Below are positions 33,661 to 42,630 of a stretch of DNA of 48,031 nucleotides, piece after piece. The DNA is from Deltaproteobacteria bacterium (GTDB taxonomy: Bacteria > Desulfobacterota > Syntrophia > Syntrophales > Smithellaceae). The translations under genes and the position numbers were made by a program. Under the pieces are notes generated by a model. The model was not told where the DNA came from. It worked only from the letters and a program-made list of their open reading frames with translations, and ran no database searches. Within the stretch, counting starts at the first letter, position 1. Each line of letters begins with the position of its first letter. The stretch is from NCBI GenBank assembly GCA_021372815.1, contig JAJFTS010000295.1, forward strand, positions 1 through 48,031. Direction: 5' to 3'.

Positions 33661-33705
33661 ATAAAAAAGGCCTCTGACTATCAGAGGCCTTTTATCAGTG
33701 ATTGA
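33661..33705. repeat. Right copy of the 45-bp direct repeat flanking the island
   Basis: Identical to 14096-14140 over all 45 bases. The copy ends exactly before the stop codon (CTA on this strand) of the kinase-like gene. The imperfect extension on its left (33629-33660) resembles the 3' end of the ADP-forming synthetase gene even though no such gene lies here. Confidence 0.9.
33663..33693. terminator. Bidirectional terminator between the activator and kinase-like genes
   Basis: Stem GGCCTCTGA (33669-33677), loop CTA, TCAGAGGCC (33681-33689), with A6 before and TTTT after. Placed between convergent genes, it can serve both. Confidence 0.88.
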
Positions 33706-34401
33706 CTAAACAGAGTATTTGTACCACTTGCGGGTATTGTAGGCGGTCTTGATCATCTCAATAATCGTATCTTTCTCACACATGGCTGTATTGAAAACCA
33801 GGTCATAATTGACGGGATTCAGCATGTCCTCATGAAAATACCCCCGGATAAAGGCAATGCGCTCAGACTCTTTGCCCATGACATTCTGTCTGGCCACTTT
33901 TTCAGATACCTTATAAGCCTCTCTGACGTTTTCAATCCTTCTTTCCAGAGGGGCAACCACCAGAACACGAAGACAAATCTCTTTCGGTAGAATGTACCCG
34001 GCGCCTCTGCCCAGAATAACAGCGTGTCCATGGGCGCCAATGGCCCCTATTACTTTTGTCAGCTGATCGCGGTATTCATTGGGCCAGAGATGACGCTCCG
34101 CAGTAAGCATAGACAGCCAGTCCAGAACAATAGAGTTGTCCTGCTCGTCGACGGTTTCCACAACACGACGGTTAACATCTGCATTCTTGGCTATGGCATC
34201 GACAATCTCCTGATCGAAAAAATCAATTTCCAATTCTTCCGACAGTTGTTTGGCTATGTTCCAGGCGCCGCATCCGGAAAGCCTTGAAATGGTGATAACC
34301 GGCCTTATCGGTTTTTTATATTTTCTTTTCCGATTGGACTGCCATCTTTCTATTTGCTCATTGACCAGCTTATCAAGTGTCTTCCTTGGATAAGTTTCCA
34401 T
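33706..34401 (-). CDS. Cytidylate-kinase-like family protein
   Basis: A 231-residue P-loop protein of the cytidylate-kinase-like family found in many anaerobes. The nucleotide-binding region is VITISRLSGCGAWNIAKQLS at residues 36-55, followed by EIDFFDQEIVDAIAK. HGHAVILGRGAGYILPKEIC is near residue 123 and LRVLVVAPLERRIENV near residue 143. The P-loop glycine pattern is looser than in true Cmk. This family is distinct from CMP kinase and its substrate is unknown. It has its own likely promoter at 34473-34501. A fragment of a paralog survives at 17789-17894. The right repeat copy touches its stop codon. Confidence 0.88.
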   Translation of the reverse strand: METYPRKTLDKLVNEQIERWQSNRKRKYKKPIRPVITISRLSGCGAWNIAKQLSEELEIDFFDQEIVDAIAKNADVNRRVVETVDEQDNSIVLDWLSMLTAERHLWPNEYRDQLTKVIGAIGAHGHAVILGRGAGYILPKEICLRVLVVAPLERRIENVREAYKVSEKVARQNVMGKESERIAFIRGYFHEDMLNPVNYDLVFNTAMCEKDTIIEMIKTAYNTRKWYKYSV

Positions 34402-34804
34402 AAATCAGCGACCTCCTTATTGTGCATTATTTGCCTTTCAGCATTCACCGCTACTCTCATTTTTACGGGGACATTATATGATATATAGTGCGGAAAAGCA
34501 ATTAAAGCCAAGCCACAAATTTCATATGTTTCCAGTATTAATTTTTATTACGTAAAGGCCAAAACTTATTCAACAAAGTCTGTCTTTTAAAACAATCTTT
34601 CGCTTCTCTTAAAATTCGGCGGTTTGGACAATCGCGTGAATAATTACAATAATTTTTTCTGTATGAAGAGTTTTTAAAAAGCTGACCCGTCGAAATACCA
34701 TCTCCACAAATATTATTTTTCCGCTTTATTCTTTATTGCTTGAAACCCGGAGTGATTTCGTTTAAACAATTTTGTATCATATTCCATTATAAAAAGGAGC
34801 CGCC
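34402..34804. other. Intergenic region between kinase-like and GMP-synthase-like genes
   Basis: AT-rich and gene-free, holding the kinase-like gene's promoter at 34473-34501 on the minus strand. On the plus strand no clear sigma-70 promoter is seen before the gene at 34805, although AT-rich -10-like sequences occur near 34775-34792. Nothing else is recognised. Confidence 0.5.
34473..34501 (-). promoter_or_regulatory. Probable sigma-70 promoter of the kinase-like gene
   Basis: On the minus strand TTGCTT (34501-34496), 17-base spacer, TATAAT (34478-34473). The -10 is perfect and the -35 weak. The leader would be about 65 nt. Confidence 0.55.
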
Positions 34805-35773
34805 ATGATCAAGATTAAAGAAATAAAAGCCAGCAACATGAACGTAAAAAAATTCATAGACAACAAAGTACGGGATATCCAGCAGGCTGTGGAAGACGGT
34901 CTGGCCATCAACGCTCTTTCCGGAGGCGTGGATTCATCGGTTGTCACAGCGTTGGGACATAAGGCGCTGGGCAAGAGGCTGAAAACCTATTTTATCGATA
35001 ACGGCATCATGCGTGAAGGCGAACCCGCCAAAGTCGCCGCGGCTTTTAAAAAGCTCGGTATTCAGATTGAAGTCCTCGACGCTTCCAAAGCTTTCTTTAA
35101 CGCTTTGAAGGGACTGACTGATCCTGAAGAGAAAAGAGAGGCCATTACCCAAACCTTCTATAAAAATATTTTCGGTCAACTGGTCATCAAAAGCAAGGCC
35201 AAATACCTTCTGCAGGGCACTATTCTGACCGACGTAGATGAAACTGTCGCGGGGATTAAAAGACAGCACAACGTTTTCGAACAACTGGGCATTGATCCGC
35301 AAAAAGCTTTCGGTTACAAAATTCTGGAGCCGCTCATCGAGCTGCGCAAGGACGGCGTCCGCAAAGTCGGACGAGGATTGGGCCTGCCGGAAGACATGTT
35401 TGCCCGGATACCCTTTCCCGGACCGGCGCTGGCCGCTCGAGTCATTGGCGAAGTAACGCCGGCCAAAATCGCTCTGGTCAAAAAAGCAACCGCCATTACC
35501 GAAGCAACGCTGAAAGATATCAAAGCTTTTCAGTATCTGGCTATTTTACATGAAGATCGCGTCACAGGCATGCGCAACAACAAGCGTGTTTTCGGCAACC
35601 AGATTGAAATCCGCTGCTGGAACAGTCTGGATGCGCGAACGGCCCGCCCCACCAGACTTTCCTATGACCTTCTGGAAGACCTCGCCGCAAAAATAACCAA
35701 TAACATCCCGGAAGTGGTCAGCGTCACTTACAACATCACTTCCAAACCAACGTCAACCATTGAGGCGATTTAA
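34805..35773 (+). CDS. Stand-alone GMP synthase-type ATP pyrophosphatase subunit
   Basis: A 322-residue protein matching the synthetase part of GMP synthase without the N-terminal glutamine amidotransferase domain. The PP-loop is INALSGGVDSSVVTALGHKA near residue 35; YLLQGTILTDVDE lies near residue 140, RIPFPGPALAARVIGE near residue 202, and the C-terminus ends in PTSTIEAI. The pattern follows GuaA (XMP to GMP) and the split archaeal GuaAB. AAGGAG precedes the ATG. No amidotransferase gene is adjacent, so ammonia may come from a subunit encoded elsewhere, or it is an ammonia-dependent or repurposed enzyme. A terminator follows. Confidence 0.85.
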   Translation: MIKIKEIKASNMNVKKFIDNKVRDIQQAVEDGLAINALSGGVDSSVVTALGHKALGKRLKTYFIDNGIMREGEPAKVAAAFKKLGIQIEVLDASKAFFNALKGLTDPEEKREAITQTFYKNIFGQLVIKSKAKYLLQGTILTDVDETVAGIKRQHNVFEQLGIDPQKAFGYKILEPLIELRKDGVRKVGRGLGLPEDMFARIPFPGPALAARVIGEVTPAKIALVKKATAITEATLKDIKAFQYLAILHEDRVTGMRNNKRVFGNQIEIRCWNSLDARTARPTRLSYDLLEDLAAKITNNIPEVVSVTYNITSKPTSTIEAI

Positions 35774-35796
35774 TTCGCAGAACATTTTTTAAATAT

Positions 35797-35830
35797 AAGA
35801 GGCGGATTTCAACTGAGTCCGCCTCTTATT
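35797..35830 (+). terminator. Factor-independent terminator after the GMP-synthase-like gene
   Basis: AAGAGGCGGA (35797-35806) pairs with TCCGCCTCTT (35818-35827) across an 11-base loop, followed by ATTAAT. Confidence 0.8.
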
Positions 35831-35915
35831 AATCACCTTAAAGTTCCTCATTTAAATAAAGTAAACCAAGAGGGATACTGGAACCTTTCATTTTGCATCA
35901 TGCCTCCCCCCCCAT

Positions 35916-37880
35916 TCATTTATTTTCACCGGCATTGACATCCTGGTCTTTGAGATGCAGATGCATGATCCGGCGGATTTCAATAATGGCTTCGGGCGTT
36001 TCCTGTACGCTGTGCCCGGCTAAAATTACCTCTTCCGAATCCGCGCCTTCCAGATGAGAGCTGGCGTACGGCACCACACCGTCACTGGAATTGGACAACG
36101 GCAATTTCGGTTTGTTATTGCCGATAATCGAATGGTAGTGCACGCTGGGCGAAATCGGTAAATCAGCGGTGAGTTGAATGAAAGGATCATGGCTGCTGAG
36201 GTTGGTGATGCTGTTGAACGAACGGAGCAACGACACAGGATTGGCCGAACCCGGCTCGACCAGCAGTTGCGCCACTTCCTTGAATCTGCCCAACACAGAG
36301 AAAGGAATGGTTACAAAACCGGCTATCCAACGCGCTAAAGCCATTTCCGCAACGGGGGTGCCCCTGTGCGGAGTGGCAATAAAAATTACCCGCCTGACCT
36401 GTGGGAGCGGTTCAAAAGACAGATACGGCCCCAGCTCTTCTTTCACTCGTTCCAGGCGTCTCCCCTTAAGCGGATACTTTTTAAGAAATGCATCCCACAA
36501 ACGATCCCCGGAGGAAGAAATCATCAATCGAGACAAAATTCCGCCCATGCTGTGTCCAACCAGCAAAATATTCCGGGAAGCCGGCGCAGTTCCCTCAGGG
36601 TCAAAATATTCCAGGGTTTGCCTGATTGCCTTGTTGATTTCACAATGATTAAACGCGATATGCGCGTTAGTCGGGTAATAAACCTGCCAGATCTGAAAAT
36701 TCTGGCGCAAGGTTTCGTCACCCAATACCTCGTTGGCCAGATTGATCCAGGCTTCGGGGCTGCTGGCTAAGCCGTGCAGCATGATGACGATGCGGCGGTT
36801 GGGATTATACGGCTGCATCAGATAGACGCGCGGTGTCTCCAGCACATCGCCCTTGCCGAGAAGAGTCAACAGCGACTGCGCGGCAAAGCCGGATCGTGCC
36901 AGCCATAATCCGTAGCCGGAGGTAAAGTTGGCCGCCAGCGGAACTTCCGTTTCAGCCAATTTAATATTTTCACGGCCATAAGGATCATAACCTGTTATAC
37001 TCGCTTCACGGGTTTTCAGCACTTCTTCAAGGCTGCTTCCCGGAAAACTCATCACCGCGGTCACGGCTGGAAAAGGTGTTTCGCTGAAAGGAACTTCCGC
37101 ACTCTGAGTATTGACAACGCGATGAGACGTAATGGCCACCAGTTCAGCGCCCAAGCCGTCACGCCGGTACTGATTGCGCAGACCGGCAAAGGACAGCGAG
37201 GATGCCGGGATCAACTCTTCGGGCAAAACACGCTTGCCCGCAAATCGCACATCTTCGTTCCTGATTGTAATGCGCCAGTCTCCGAACTGCACCTGAATAC
37301 CACGTTTATTTTCAACGTCAGTCGGCGGGTGTTTACGATAATATTCAAATAAGGTGGTCAGTGTTTTTTGCACGGCAAAGTTGTAATAATCCCGCACCTG
37401 TGTCTGACGATCCTCCATGGCGCGCATGCCGGGTCTGCGCTCGGTTTGAAACAAATAGGCATAGGAGAACCTCGCGGTTTCCAGATAGGCATTGAGGATG
37501 GCTTCTGCATGTTCAACGTCCCCGAATTGTGCATCCAGTTCCATGGCTTCTTTGAGCCAGAGTTCGGCAAGAGCCGACAAGCGGTTCTCGCTGGGCAAAC
37601 CAATGGTTTCCAACAAGGCCTTCCGGCAGAAGGCACTCTCTTTATCGCATTTTTTTTTATCGATACCGACCACCTGCAAAGCAGCGCCGGCATAAACACT
37701 CAATTCACCGGTCGTCAGCATGTCACCGCGACGCTGCGACATATAATCGCTGCTGCTGACGGACGACACCTTGACGCTGGCGCAGCCGGTCAGCACTATG
37801 TATAAAGACAAAAGCAGTAATAAATTAAGCCGGCCGGTGGATAGAACACCCCGTGACATGGATAAAAACTTTACTTTCAT
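35916..37880 (-). CDS. Alpha/beta-hydrolase lipoprotein (lipase/esterase-like)
   Basis: A 654-residue exported protein. Residues about 18-33 form a signal peptide ending in the lipobox LTGC (Cys33), so it is probably a lipoprotein anchored in the inner or outer membrane. The C-terminal half holds an alpha/beta-hydrolase: IVIMLHGLASSPEAW near residue 366, the nucleophile elbow LVGHSMGGILSRLM near residue 442, and FIATPHRGTPVAEMAL near residue 503, typical of esterases and lipases that act on membrane lipids. The N-terminal 330 residues are of unknown fold. A consensus sigma-70 promoter puts the start of transcription at the ATG, and no ribosome binding site is seen, so it may be leaderless. 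An internal ATG at 37859 is an alternative start. Confidence 0.85.
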   Translation of the reverse strand: MKVKFLSMSRGVLSTGRLNLLLLLSLYIVLTGCASVKVSSVSSSDYMSQRRGDMLTTGELSVYAGAALQVVGIDKKKCDKESAFCRKALLETIGLPSENRLSALAELWLKEAMELDAQFGDVEHAEAILNAYLETARFSYAYLFQTERRPGMRAMEDRQTQVRDYYNFAVQKTLTTLFEYYRKHPPTDVENKRGIQVQFGDWRITIRNEDVRFAGKRVLPEELIPASSLSFAGLRNQYRRDGLGAELVAITSHRVVNTQSAEVPFSETPFPAVTAVMSFPGSSLEEVLKTREASITGYDPYGRENIKLAETEVPLAANFTSGYGLWLARSGFAAQSLLTLLGKGDVLETPRVYLMQPYNPNRRIVIMLHGLASSPEAWINLANEVLGDETLRQNFQIWQVYYPTNAHIAFNHCEINKAIRQTLEYFDPEGTAPASRNILLVGHSMGGILSRLMISSSGDRLWDAFLKKYPLKGRRLERVKEELGPYLSFEPLPQVRRVIFIATPHRGTPVAEMALARWIAGFVTIPFSVLGRFKEVAQLLVEPGSANPVSLLRSFNSITNLSSHDPFIQLTADLPISPSVHYHSIIGNNKPKLPLSNSSDGVVPYASSHLEGADSEEVILAGHSVQETPEAIIEIRRIMHLHLKDQDVNAGENK

Positions 37881-37886
37881 GTTTTC

Positions 37887-37915
37887 AGTATAAAAAGGAG
37901 GTTTCTGTTTGTCAA
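37887..37915 (-). promoter_or_regulatory. Consensus sigma-70 promoter at the very start of the lipoprotein gene
   Basis: On the minus strand TTGACA (37915-37910), exactly 17 bases, then TATACT (37892-37887). The predicted start site, 7 bases on, is at about 37880, the A of the start codon. Confidence 0.75.
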
Positions 37916-38145
37916 TGAATTATAGGTTCCACAGGCATGAAGAAACGGATAATGTTTGTCGAAAACTGTGCTTCTTGTTTTGGCATGCTGCATCAATCAA
38001 AATCATGGCCGTACAAAATGTTATGCAAGGAAAACAATATTGTGATAGATTTTGCTGAAATGAGATGAAAAGGCCATACGGCAGTTTAGAACATCATTTC
38101 TTTCTTAAAAGAAATTTTCACGTCAAAAAATAAAAGGAATAAGCC

Positions 38146-39309
38146 ATGCAGAATTTCGTTTTTGAAAATCCGACAAAAATTATTTTCGGCAAAGGTCAGA
38201 TTCCCAAAATCGGCAAAGAAACTTTTCGTTTCGGCAAAAAAGCCCTGTTGGTCTATGGCATGGGCAGTATTTATAAAAACGGCATTTATGATCAGGTTAC
38301 GGATTCTCTAAAAAAAGCCGGCGTCGGTTGTATTGATTTTCCCGGCGTCAAATCCAACCCCGTTCTTTCTCACGTACAAAAAGGCATCGAACTGGCACGC
38401 CATGAAAAGGCGGATGTCATTGTGGCGGTTGGCGGGGGAAGCGTGATTGATGCCGCAAAAACCATTTCCGCGGGCGTGAATGCGAATCATGATGTCTGGG
38501 ATTTCTTTACTTTCAGCAAAACCATCACCGGCGCCCTTCCCGTCCTGACGGTCGTCACCGTTTCCGCCAGCGCCTCCGAAATGAATGCCGGCGCAGTCGT
38601 CACCAATGAAGACGGCTGCCGGAAATATTGCATTGTGTCACCGTTTATACAGCCGAAGGTTTCCATTCTTGACCCGACCGTTCTCTTTTCTTTGAGCCCT
38701 GAATACAGCGCCTACAGCGCCGTCGATGTCATCACGCACATGCTGGAGGGATACTTCAATAACACGGCTTCGGCAAGCCCCCTGCAGGACAGGCTTGTCG
38801 AGTCGTTGATGAAAACAGTCATGGAGAGCACGGATATCATCATGAAAGAACCCGATAACTACAATGCGCGCGCCAACATGATGTGGAGTGCCATTCTCGG
38901 CTTTAACGGACTGACCACCGCAGGCCTTGGAAAAGTCATCATGCCCGCGCATATGATTGAACATTCTTTGAGCGCCATTTACAATATCGCTCACGGAGCC
39001 GGGCTTTCCATCGTTACGCCTGCCTGGATGTCCTGGGCATTGGATACAAAAGAGGAAAGACTGGCAAAATTTGCGCGGGAAATTTTTCAGGTAAAAGGAG
39101 CCCGTTTAAGGCTGGCAGCGGAAAAAGGAATTGCCTGCCTTAAACTCTGGTTTGAATCCATCGGAAGTCCCGTATCTCTGAAGGCGGTCAACATTCCCGA
39201 AAGTGATATCGAAGCCATCGCGCAAAACGCTTTCGCTTTGTCGCAAGTCTGGCGCTACGACGGATACACCAAAGATGTCATTACCCAAATATTGTCAAAC
39301 GCCTGTTAA
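38146..39309 (+). CDS. Iron-containing alcohol dehydrogenase
   Basis: A 387-residue group III alcohol dehydrogenase (butanol-dehydrogenase/YqhD-like) that interconverts alcohols and aldehydes with NAD(P)H and a divalent metal. N-terminus FVFENPTKIIFGKGQIPKIG is typical. Dinucleotide site: ADVIVAVGGGSVIDAAKTIS near residue 88. Metal ligands: Asp and His in SAVDVITHMLEGYF near residue 192, then MPAHMIEHSLSAIYNIAHGAGLS near residue 268 with two further His. The likely partner is an aldehyde-producing or aldehyde-consuming enzyme such as the AOR, but they are not in one operon. AAAAGGA precedes the ATG. Confidence 0.9.
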   Translation: MQNFVFENPTKIIFGKGQIPKIGKETFRFGKKALLVYGMGSIYKNGIYDQVTDSLKKAGVGCIDFPGVKSNPVLSHVQKGIELARHEKADVIVAVGGGSVIDAAKTISAGVNANHDVWDFFTFSKTITGALPVLTVVTVSASASEMNAGAVVTNEDGCRKYCIVSPFIQPKVSILDPTVLFSLSPEYSAYSAVDVITHMLEGYFNNTASASPLQDRLVESLMKTVMESTDIIMKEPDNYNARANMMWSAILGFNGLTTAGLGKVIMPAHMIEHSLSAIYNIAHGAGLSIVTPAWMSWALDTKEERLAKFAREIFQVKGARLRLAAEKGIACLKLWFESIGSPVSLKAVNIPESDIEAIAQNAFALSQVWRYDGYTKDVITQILSNAC

Positions 39310-39340
39310 TTTTATTCACAATTCTCAATTAAGAAAAAAA

Positions 39341-40024
39341 TCAGCGTTCTTCTTTTGTGGTTGTGGTGATAATTGTTTTGGCGTTTTTGTATTTATCTTT
39401 TTTTACTATTTGCCTCAGACCGGCGATGGTCTTGATGCCGTAATCCCTGGTAAGCATGCTGACGAGAAAAGGAGGCAGTTCACCGCCCGGATCAGCCAGA
39501 ACCTGATAGATAACCTCCGTCTTGTCTTTACCGCGAGGTATCAACGTGCAATCAACAATAGAGAGCGGCATCCGCACAATTTCTTTATTCTGCTGATACG
39601 TTGTTTTGATTCCTTCCGCATGACAATAAATTGTGCCTGTTGTTTTATCGACGGACCAAACGGCCTTGGACACAACATCCCTGTCCTTTACAGGAAAAGG
39701 AAGATCGGTCAGACTATAGAAATAGATGATGTCTCCGGAGCTTTTCATTTCCGGCGTATTGATAAGATAGGCCTCTTTGCACAAAAAAATATATTGCGGC
39801 ATTACCGAAACATCACGGATAACCGCTTCAACGACAGCTATCGGCGCATTCACGATACCCGCAGCCTTTATCTCATCAATACTGTTTTGGCTTGTCGGAC
39901 GGCTGTAACCCACAATGCCATCCGATTCTCCGGTCTTTTTCCAGCCGTTATCAGCCGCCCAAGACATTACAGCACTGGTCCAAAGGACAAATACAATTGA
40001 AATGCTGAACTTAAAAATTCTCAT
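39341..40024 (-). CDS. Exported START-domain lipid-binding protein
   Basis: A 227-residue protein with a Sec signal peptide (about 23 residues, ending SWAADN) and a START-type domain over about residues 25-210. Fold markers include DGIVGYSRPTSQNSIDEIKA, then FYSLTDLPFPVKDRDVV near residue 105 and VIYQVLADPGGELPPFLVS near residue 168, which are typical of bacterial START-domain proteins. START domains bind hydrophobic ligands such as lipids or sterols. It is the last gene of the liv/fadD operon, 8 nt after the fadD stop. A periplasmic lipid or fatty-acid binding role is likely but the ligand is unknown. Confidence 0.85.
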   Translation of the reverse strand: MRIFKFSISIVFVLWTSAVMSWAADNGWKKTGESDGIVGYSRPTSQNSIDEIKAAGIVNAPIAVVEAVIRDVSVMPQYIFLCKEAYLINTPEMKSSGDIIYFYSLTDLPFPVKDRDVVSKAVWSVDKTTGTIYCHAEGIKTTYQQNKEIVRMPLSIVDCTLIPRGKDKTEVIYQVLADPGGELPPFLVSMLTRDYGIKTIAGLRQIVKKDKYKNAKTIITTTTKEER

Positions 40025-40032
40025 AATAACTG

Positions 40033-41850
40033 TCAGTCGTCTTTGTACATTTCTTCGATAATATCTTTGAACTCTTTTGAAATAGATTTGCGTTTGACCT
40101 TCATGGTGGGAGTGACTTCGCCGTCCTCCGTGTAGAGTTTTTTGTCCAGCAGACGGAATTTGCGGATATTTTCCACGCGGGCAATCTGCCGGTTGACCTT
40201 TTCCACTTCCTCGGTGATAAGCCTGACAACTTCCTCCGCACGCGTTAAACTGGCAAAAGTCGTGTATTGAACCTTGTGATCCTGCGCGTATTTGACGACA
40301 TTTTCCTCATCAATGACAATCAGCGCGGTAATGTATTTGCGTCTGTCGCCGATAACCACGGCGTCCGTGATATAAGGAGAAAACTTCAGCAGATTTTCGA
40401 TGTACTGCGGCGCGATGTTTTTACCGCCTGCTGTAATAATGAGGTCTTTCTTGCGGTCGGTGATTTTGAGATAGCCTTCCGCGTCTATCTCCCCCACATC
40501 TCCTGTATGAAACCAGCCGCCTTCCAGCGCTGCCGCCGTGGCTTCCGGTTCTTTGAAGTATCCCTGAAAAATTCCGCCGTGTTGAATCAGTATTTCGCCG
40601 TCATCGGCTATCTTCACTTCGGAATCCGGCAAGGCTCTGCCCACCGTTCCCAGTTTAAAATGCTCCTCGTCGGAGATGTGCGTAATTCCTGTCGTTTCGG
40701 TAAGACCATAGCCTTCGCGTATCGGAATGCCGATACTCTGAAAGAACTTCAAAATCTCATGCGAAATGGGCGCCGCTCCGGAAAATCCCAGCCGCACTTT
40801 GTCGAAACCCAGACGCTGCTTGAGTTTCCAGAACACACTGAAATAAGCAAGCTGGTAACCAATATATAAATACCAGGGTATGTATTTTCCGGCGAGTTTA
40901 TAATTGTTGTATTGAGTTCCGATCTTGAAGGCCAGATTGAAAACGGTTCGTTTGAACCAGGTGGCATCGGCCATTTTCAGCACAATGCCCGAATGATACT
41001 TTTCCCAGATCCGCGGCACGGCATGAAAAAGCGTGGGAGAAACATCACGCAGGTCATTCATCACGGTATCGGTGTTTTCGGTAAAATTGACAATATGTCC
41101 CGCCCGCATGTGCATCATCAAATCGAATATCTGTTCATAGACATGATTTAGCGGCAGAAAAGAGATGGTCTCGTCTTTCATACTCATTCTGGTTATTTTT
41201 TCCGTCTGACGGGCAATCCACAAATAATTCTGATGTCTAATCATCGCACCCTTCGGCGGACCGGTGGTGCCTGATGTGTAAATAATAGAGGCAGTCTCTT
41301 CGGTTTCTCCTCCATCCACTATTTTTTCATACAGGCCGGGATTTTCCTGATCCACCTTTGCCCCCAGTTCCAGAAGTTTTTCAAAGCTCATCAGCATGGG
41401 ATCGTCGAAGTGCTTGAGCCCCTCCATATCCCAGACCACGATTTTCTGGAGATGCGGCGTTCTTTCACGAAAAGCCAGCGCTTTATCAAACTGTTCTTCA
41501 TCTTCACAGAAAAAAACAACCGATTCGGAATGTCCGACCACATATTCGCACTCCGCTGTCGGATTGGTGGTATAAACGCCGACAAAAATTCCGCGCAGTG
41601 ACATGACACCCATCGCCGAGAAGAGCCACTCCGGTTTATTTTCACCGACAATCGCCACGTGATCGCCAGGCTTGACACCCAGCGCGTACAGTCCCATCGC
41701 CACCTTTCTGACATTTTCATAGTACTGCGTCCAGGTGATGTCATGCCAGATGCCATAATCCTTCATGCGCATGGCAATCCTGTCCGGCTGTTTTTGCACC
41801 AAACGCTTCAGTGCCTGCGGTAATGTTTTGATTTTGTCTTTATCGTCCAT
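40033..41850 (-). CDS. Long-chain fatty acid--CoA ligase (FAA1/FadD15-like)
   Basis: A 605-residue AMP-forming ligase of the long-chain type, longer than the other ligases here. Phosphate loop IIYTSGTTGPPKGAMIRH near residue 191; YGLTETTGITHI near residue 381; hinge ITDRKKDLIITAGGKNIAPQ near residue 470; C-terminal GEVTPTMKVKRKSI with the catalytic-type lysine. The form with a long insert and C-terminal TPTMKxKR is characteristic of long-chain (eukaryote-like) acyl-CoA ligases. It follows livF by 9 nt and precedes the START gene. This position suggests it activates the substrate brought in by the Liv-type transporter. Confidence 0.92.
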   Translation of the reverse strand: MDDKDKIKTLPQALKRLVQKQPDRIAMRMKDYGIWHDITWTQYYENVRKVAMGLYALGVKPGDHVAIVGENKPEWLFSAMGVMSLRGIFVGVYTTNPTAECEYVVGHSESVVFFCEDEEQFDKALAFRERTPHLQKIVVWDMEGLKHFDDPMLMSFEKLLELGAKVDQENPGLYEKIVDGGETEETASIIYTSGTTGPPKGAMIRHQNYLWIARQTEKITRMSMKDETISFLPLNHVYEQIFDLMMHMRAGHIVNFTENTDTVMNDLRDVSPTLFHAVPRIWEKYHSGIVLKMADATWFKRTVFNLAFKIGTQYNNYKLAGKYIPWYLYIGYQLAYFSVFWKLKQRLGFDKVRLGFSGAAPISHEILKFFQSIGIPIREGYGLTETTGITHISDEEHFKLGTVGRALPDSEVKIADDGEILIQHGGIFQGYFKEPEATAAALEGGWFHTGDVGEIDAEGYLKITDRKKDLIITAGGKNIAPQYIENLLKFSPYITDAVVIGDRRKYITALIVIDEENVVKYAQDHKVQYTTFASLTRAEEVVRLITEEVEKVNRQIARVENIRKFRLLDKKLYTEDGEVTPTMKVKRKSISKEFKDIIEEMYKDD

Positions 41851-41859
41851 ACTTTGACC

Positions 41860-42630
41860 TCAACGGAAACGAACTTTGCGGCGATAACGCTTGTAGCCCT
41901 TAATTGATGTTTCCGTGGCAATCCCCAGATAAAATTCTTTGACGTCATCGTCCTCGCGCAGAATTTCCGGCTTGTCCGCCCGGACGATACGCCCGTTTTC
42001 CATTAAAAAAGCATAGTGGGAATATTTAAGCGCCATGTTGACGTTTTGCTCCACCAGCAGAATTGTGACACCCTGCTGATTGATTTTCTGGATGATCGTA
42101 AATATTTCCTTGGTCAAAAGCGGAGACAGCCCCAGCGACGGTTCATCGAGCATGAGCAGTTTAGGACGACTCATCAGCGCCCGTCCGATGGCCAGCATCT
42201 GCTGCTCGCCGCCGCTTAAATGCCCGGCCTGCTGATTTCTGCGTTCGTCCAAAATGGGAAACTGTTTGAGAATGCCGTCAATGTCTTCCTGAATTCCTTT
42301 TCTGTCTTTGCGGGTATAGGCGCCCATGAGAATATTTTCCATCACGGTGAGTTCAGGAAAGACCTCGCGTCCCTCCGGCACATAGCTGATACCCATCCTG
42401 ACGATTTCTTCCGTATCCATGCGGTCTATTCTTTTGCCCAGGAACTCAATGGTCCCTTTTTCCGGCTGGTCGTCATCCAAAAGACGCATGATTGTTTTGA
42501 GGGTGGTGGTCTTCCCCGCGCCGTTGCTGCCCAGAAGCGCCACGATAGCGCCCTGTTGGATTTCAAAAGAAATGCCGTGCAGCGCCCGAATCAGATCGTA
42601 CCAGGTTTCGATATTCTTAACCGCGAGCAT
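41860..42630 (-). CDS. livF: Liv-type ABC transporter ATP-binding protein (LivF)
   Basis: A 256-residue ABC ATPase. Walker A is LLGSNGAGKTTT near residue 33, signature HLSGGEQQMLAIGRAL near residue 138, Walker B LLMLDEPSLGLSPLL near residue 160; its short LVEQNVNMALK loop and ending 'YLGI' are typical of LivF. It overlaps the livG stop by one base (TAATG). It has about 15 extra basic residues after YLG (SIKGYKRYRRKVRFR). With LivG it powers import through LivH/LivM. The gene name is by position and family; the substrate may well be a fatty acid or aromatic acid rather than a branched-chain amino acid. Confidence 0.9.
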   Translation of the reverse strand: MLAVKNIETWYDLIRALHGISFEIQQGAIVALLGSNGAGKTTTLKTIMRLLDDDQPEKGTIEFLGKRIDRMDTEEIVRMGISYVPEGREVFPELTVMENILMGAYTRKDRKGIQEDIDGILKQFPILDERRNQQAGHLSGGEQQMLAIGRALMSRPKLLMLDEPSLGLSPLLTKEIFTIIQKINQQGVTILLVEQNVNMALKYSHYAFLMENGRIVRADKPEILREDDDVKEFYLGIATETSIKGYKRYRRKVRFR

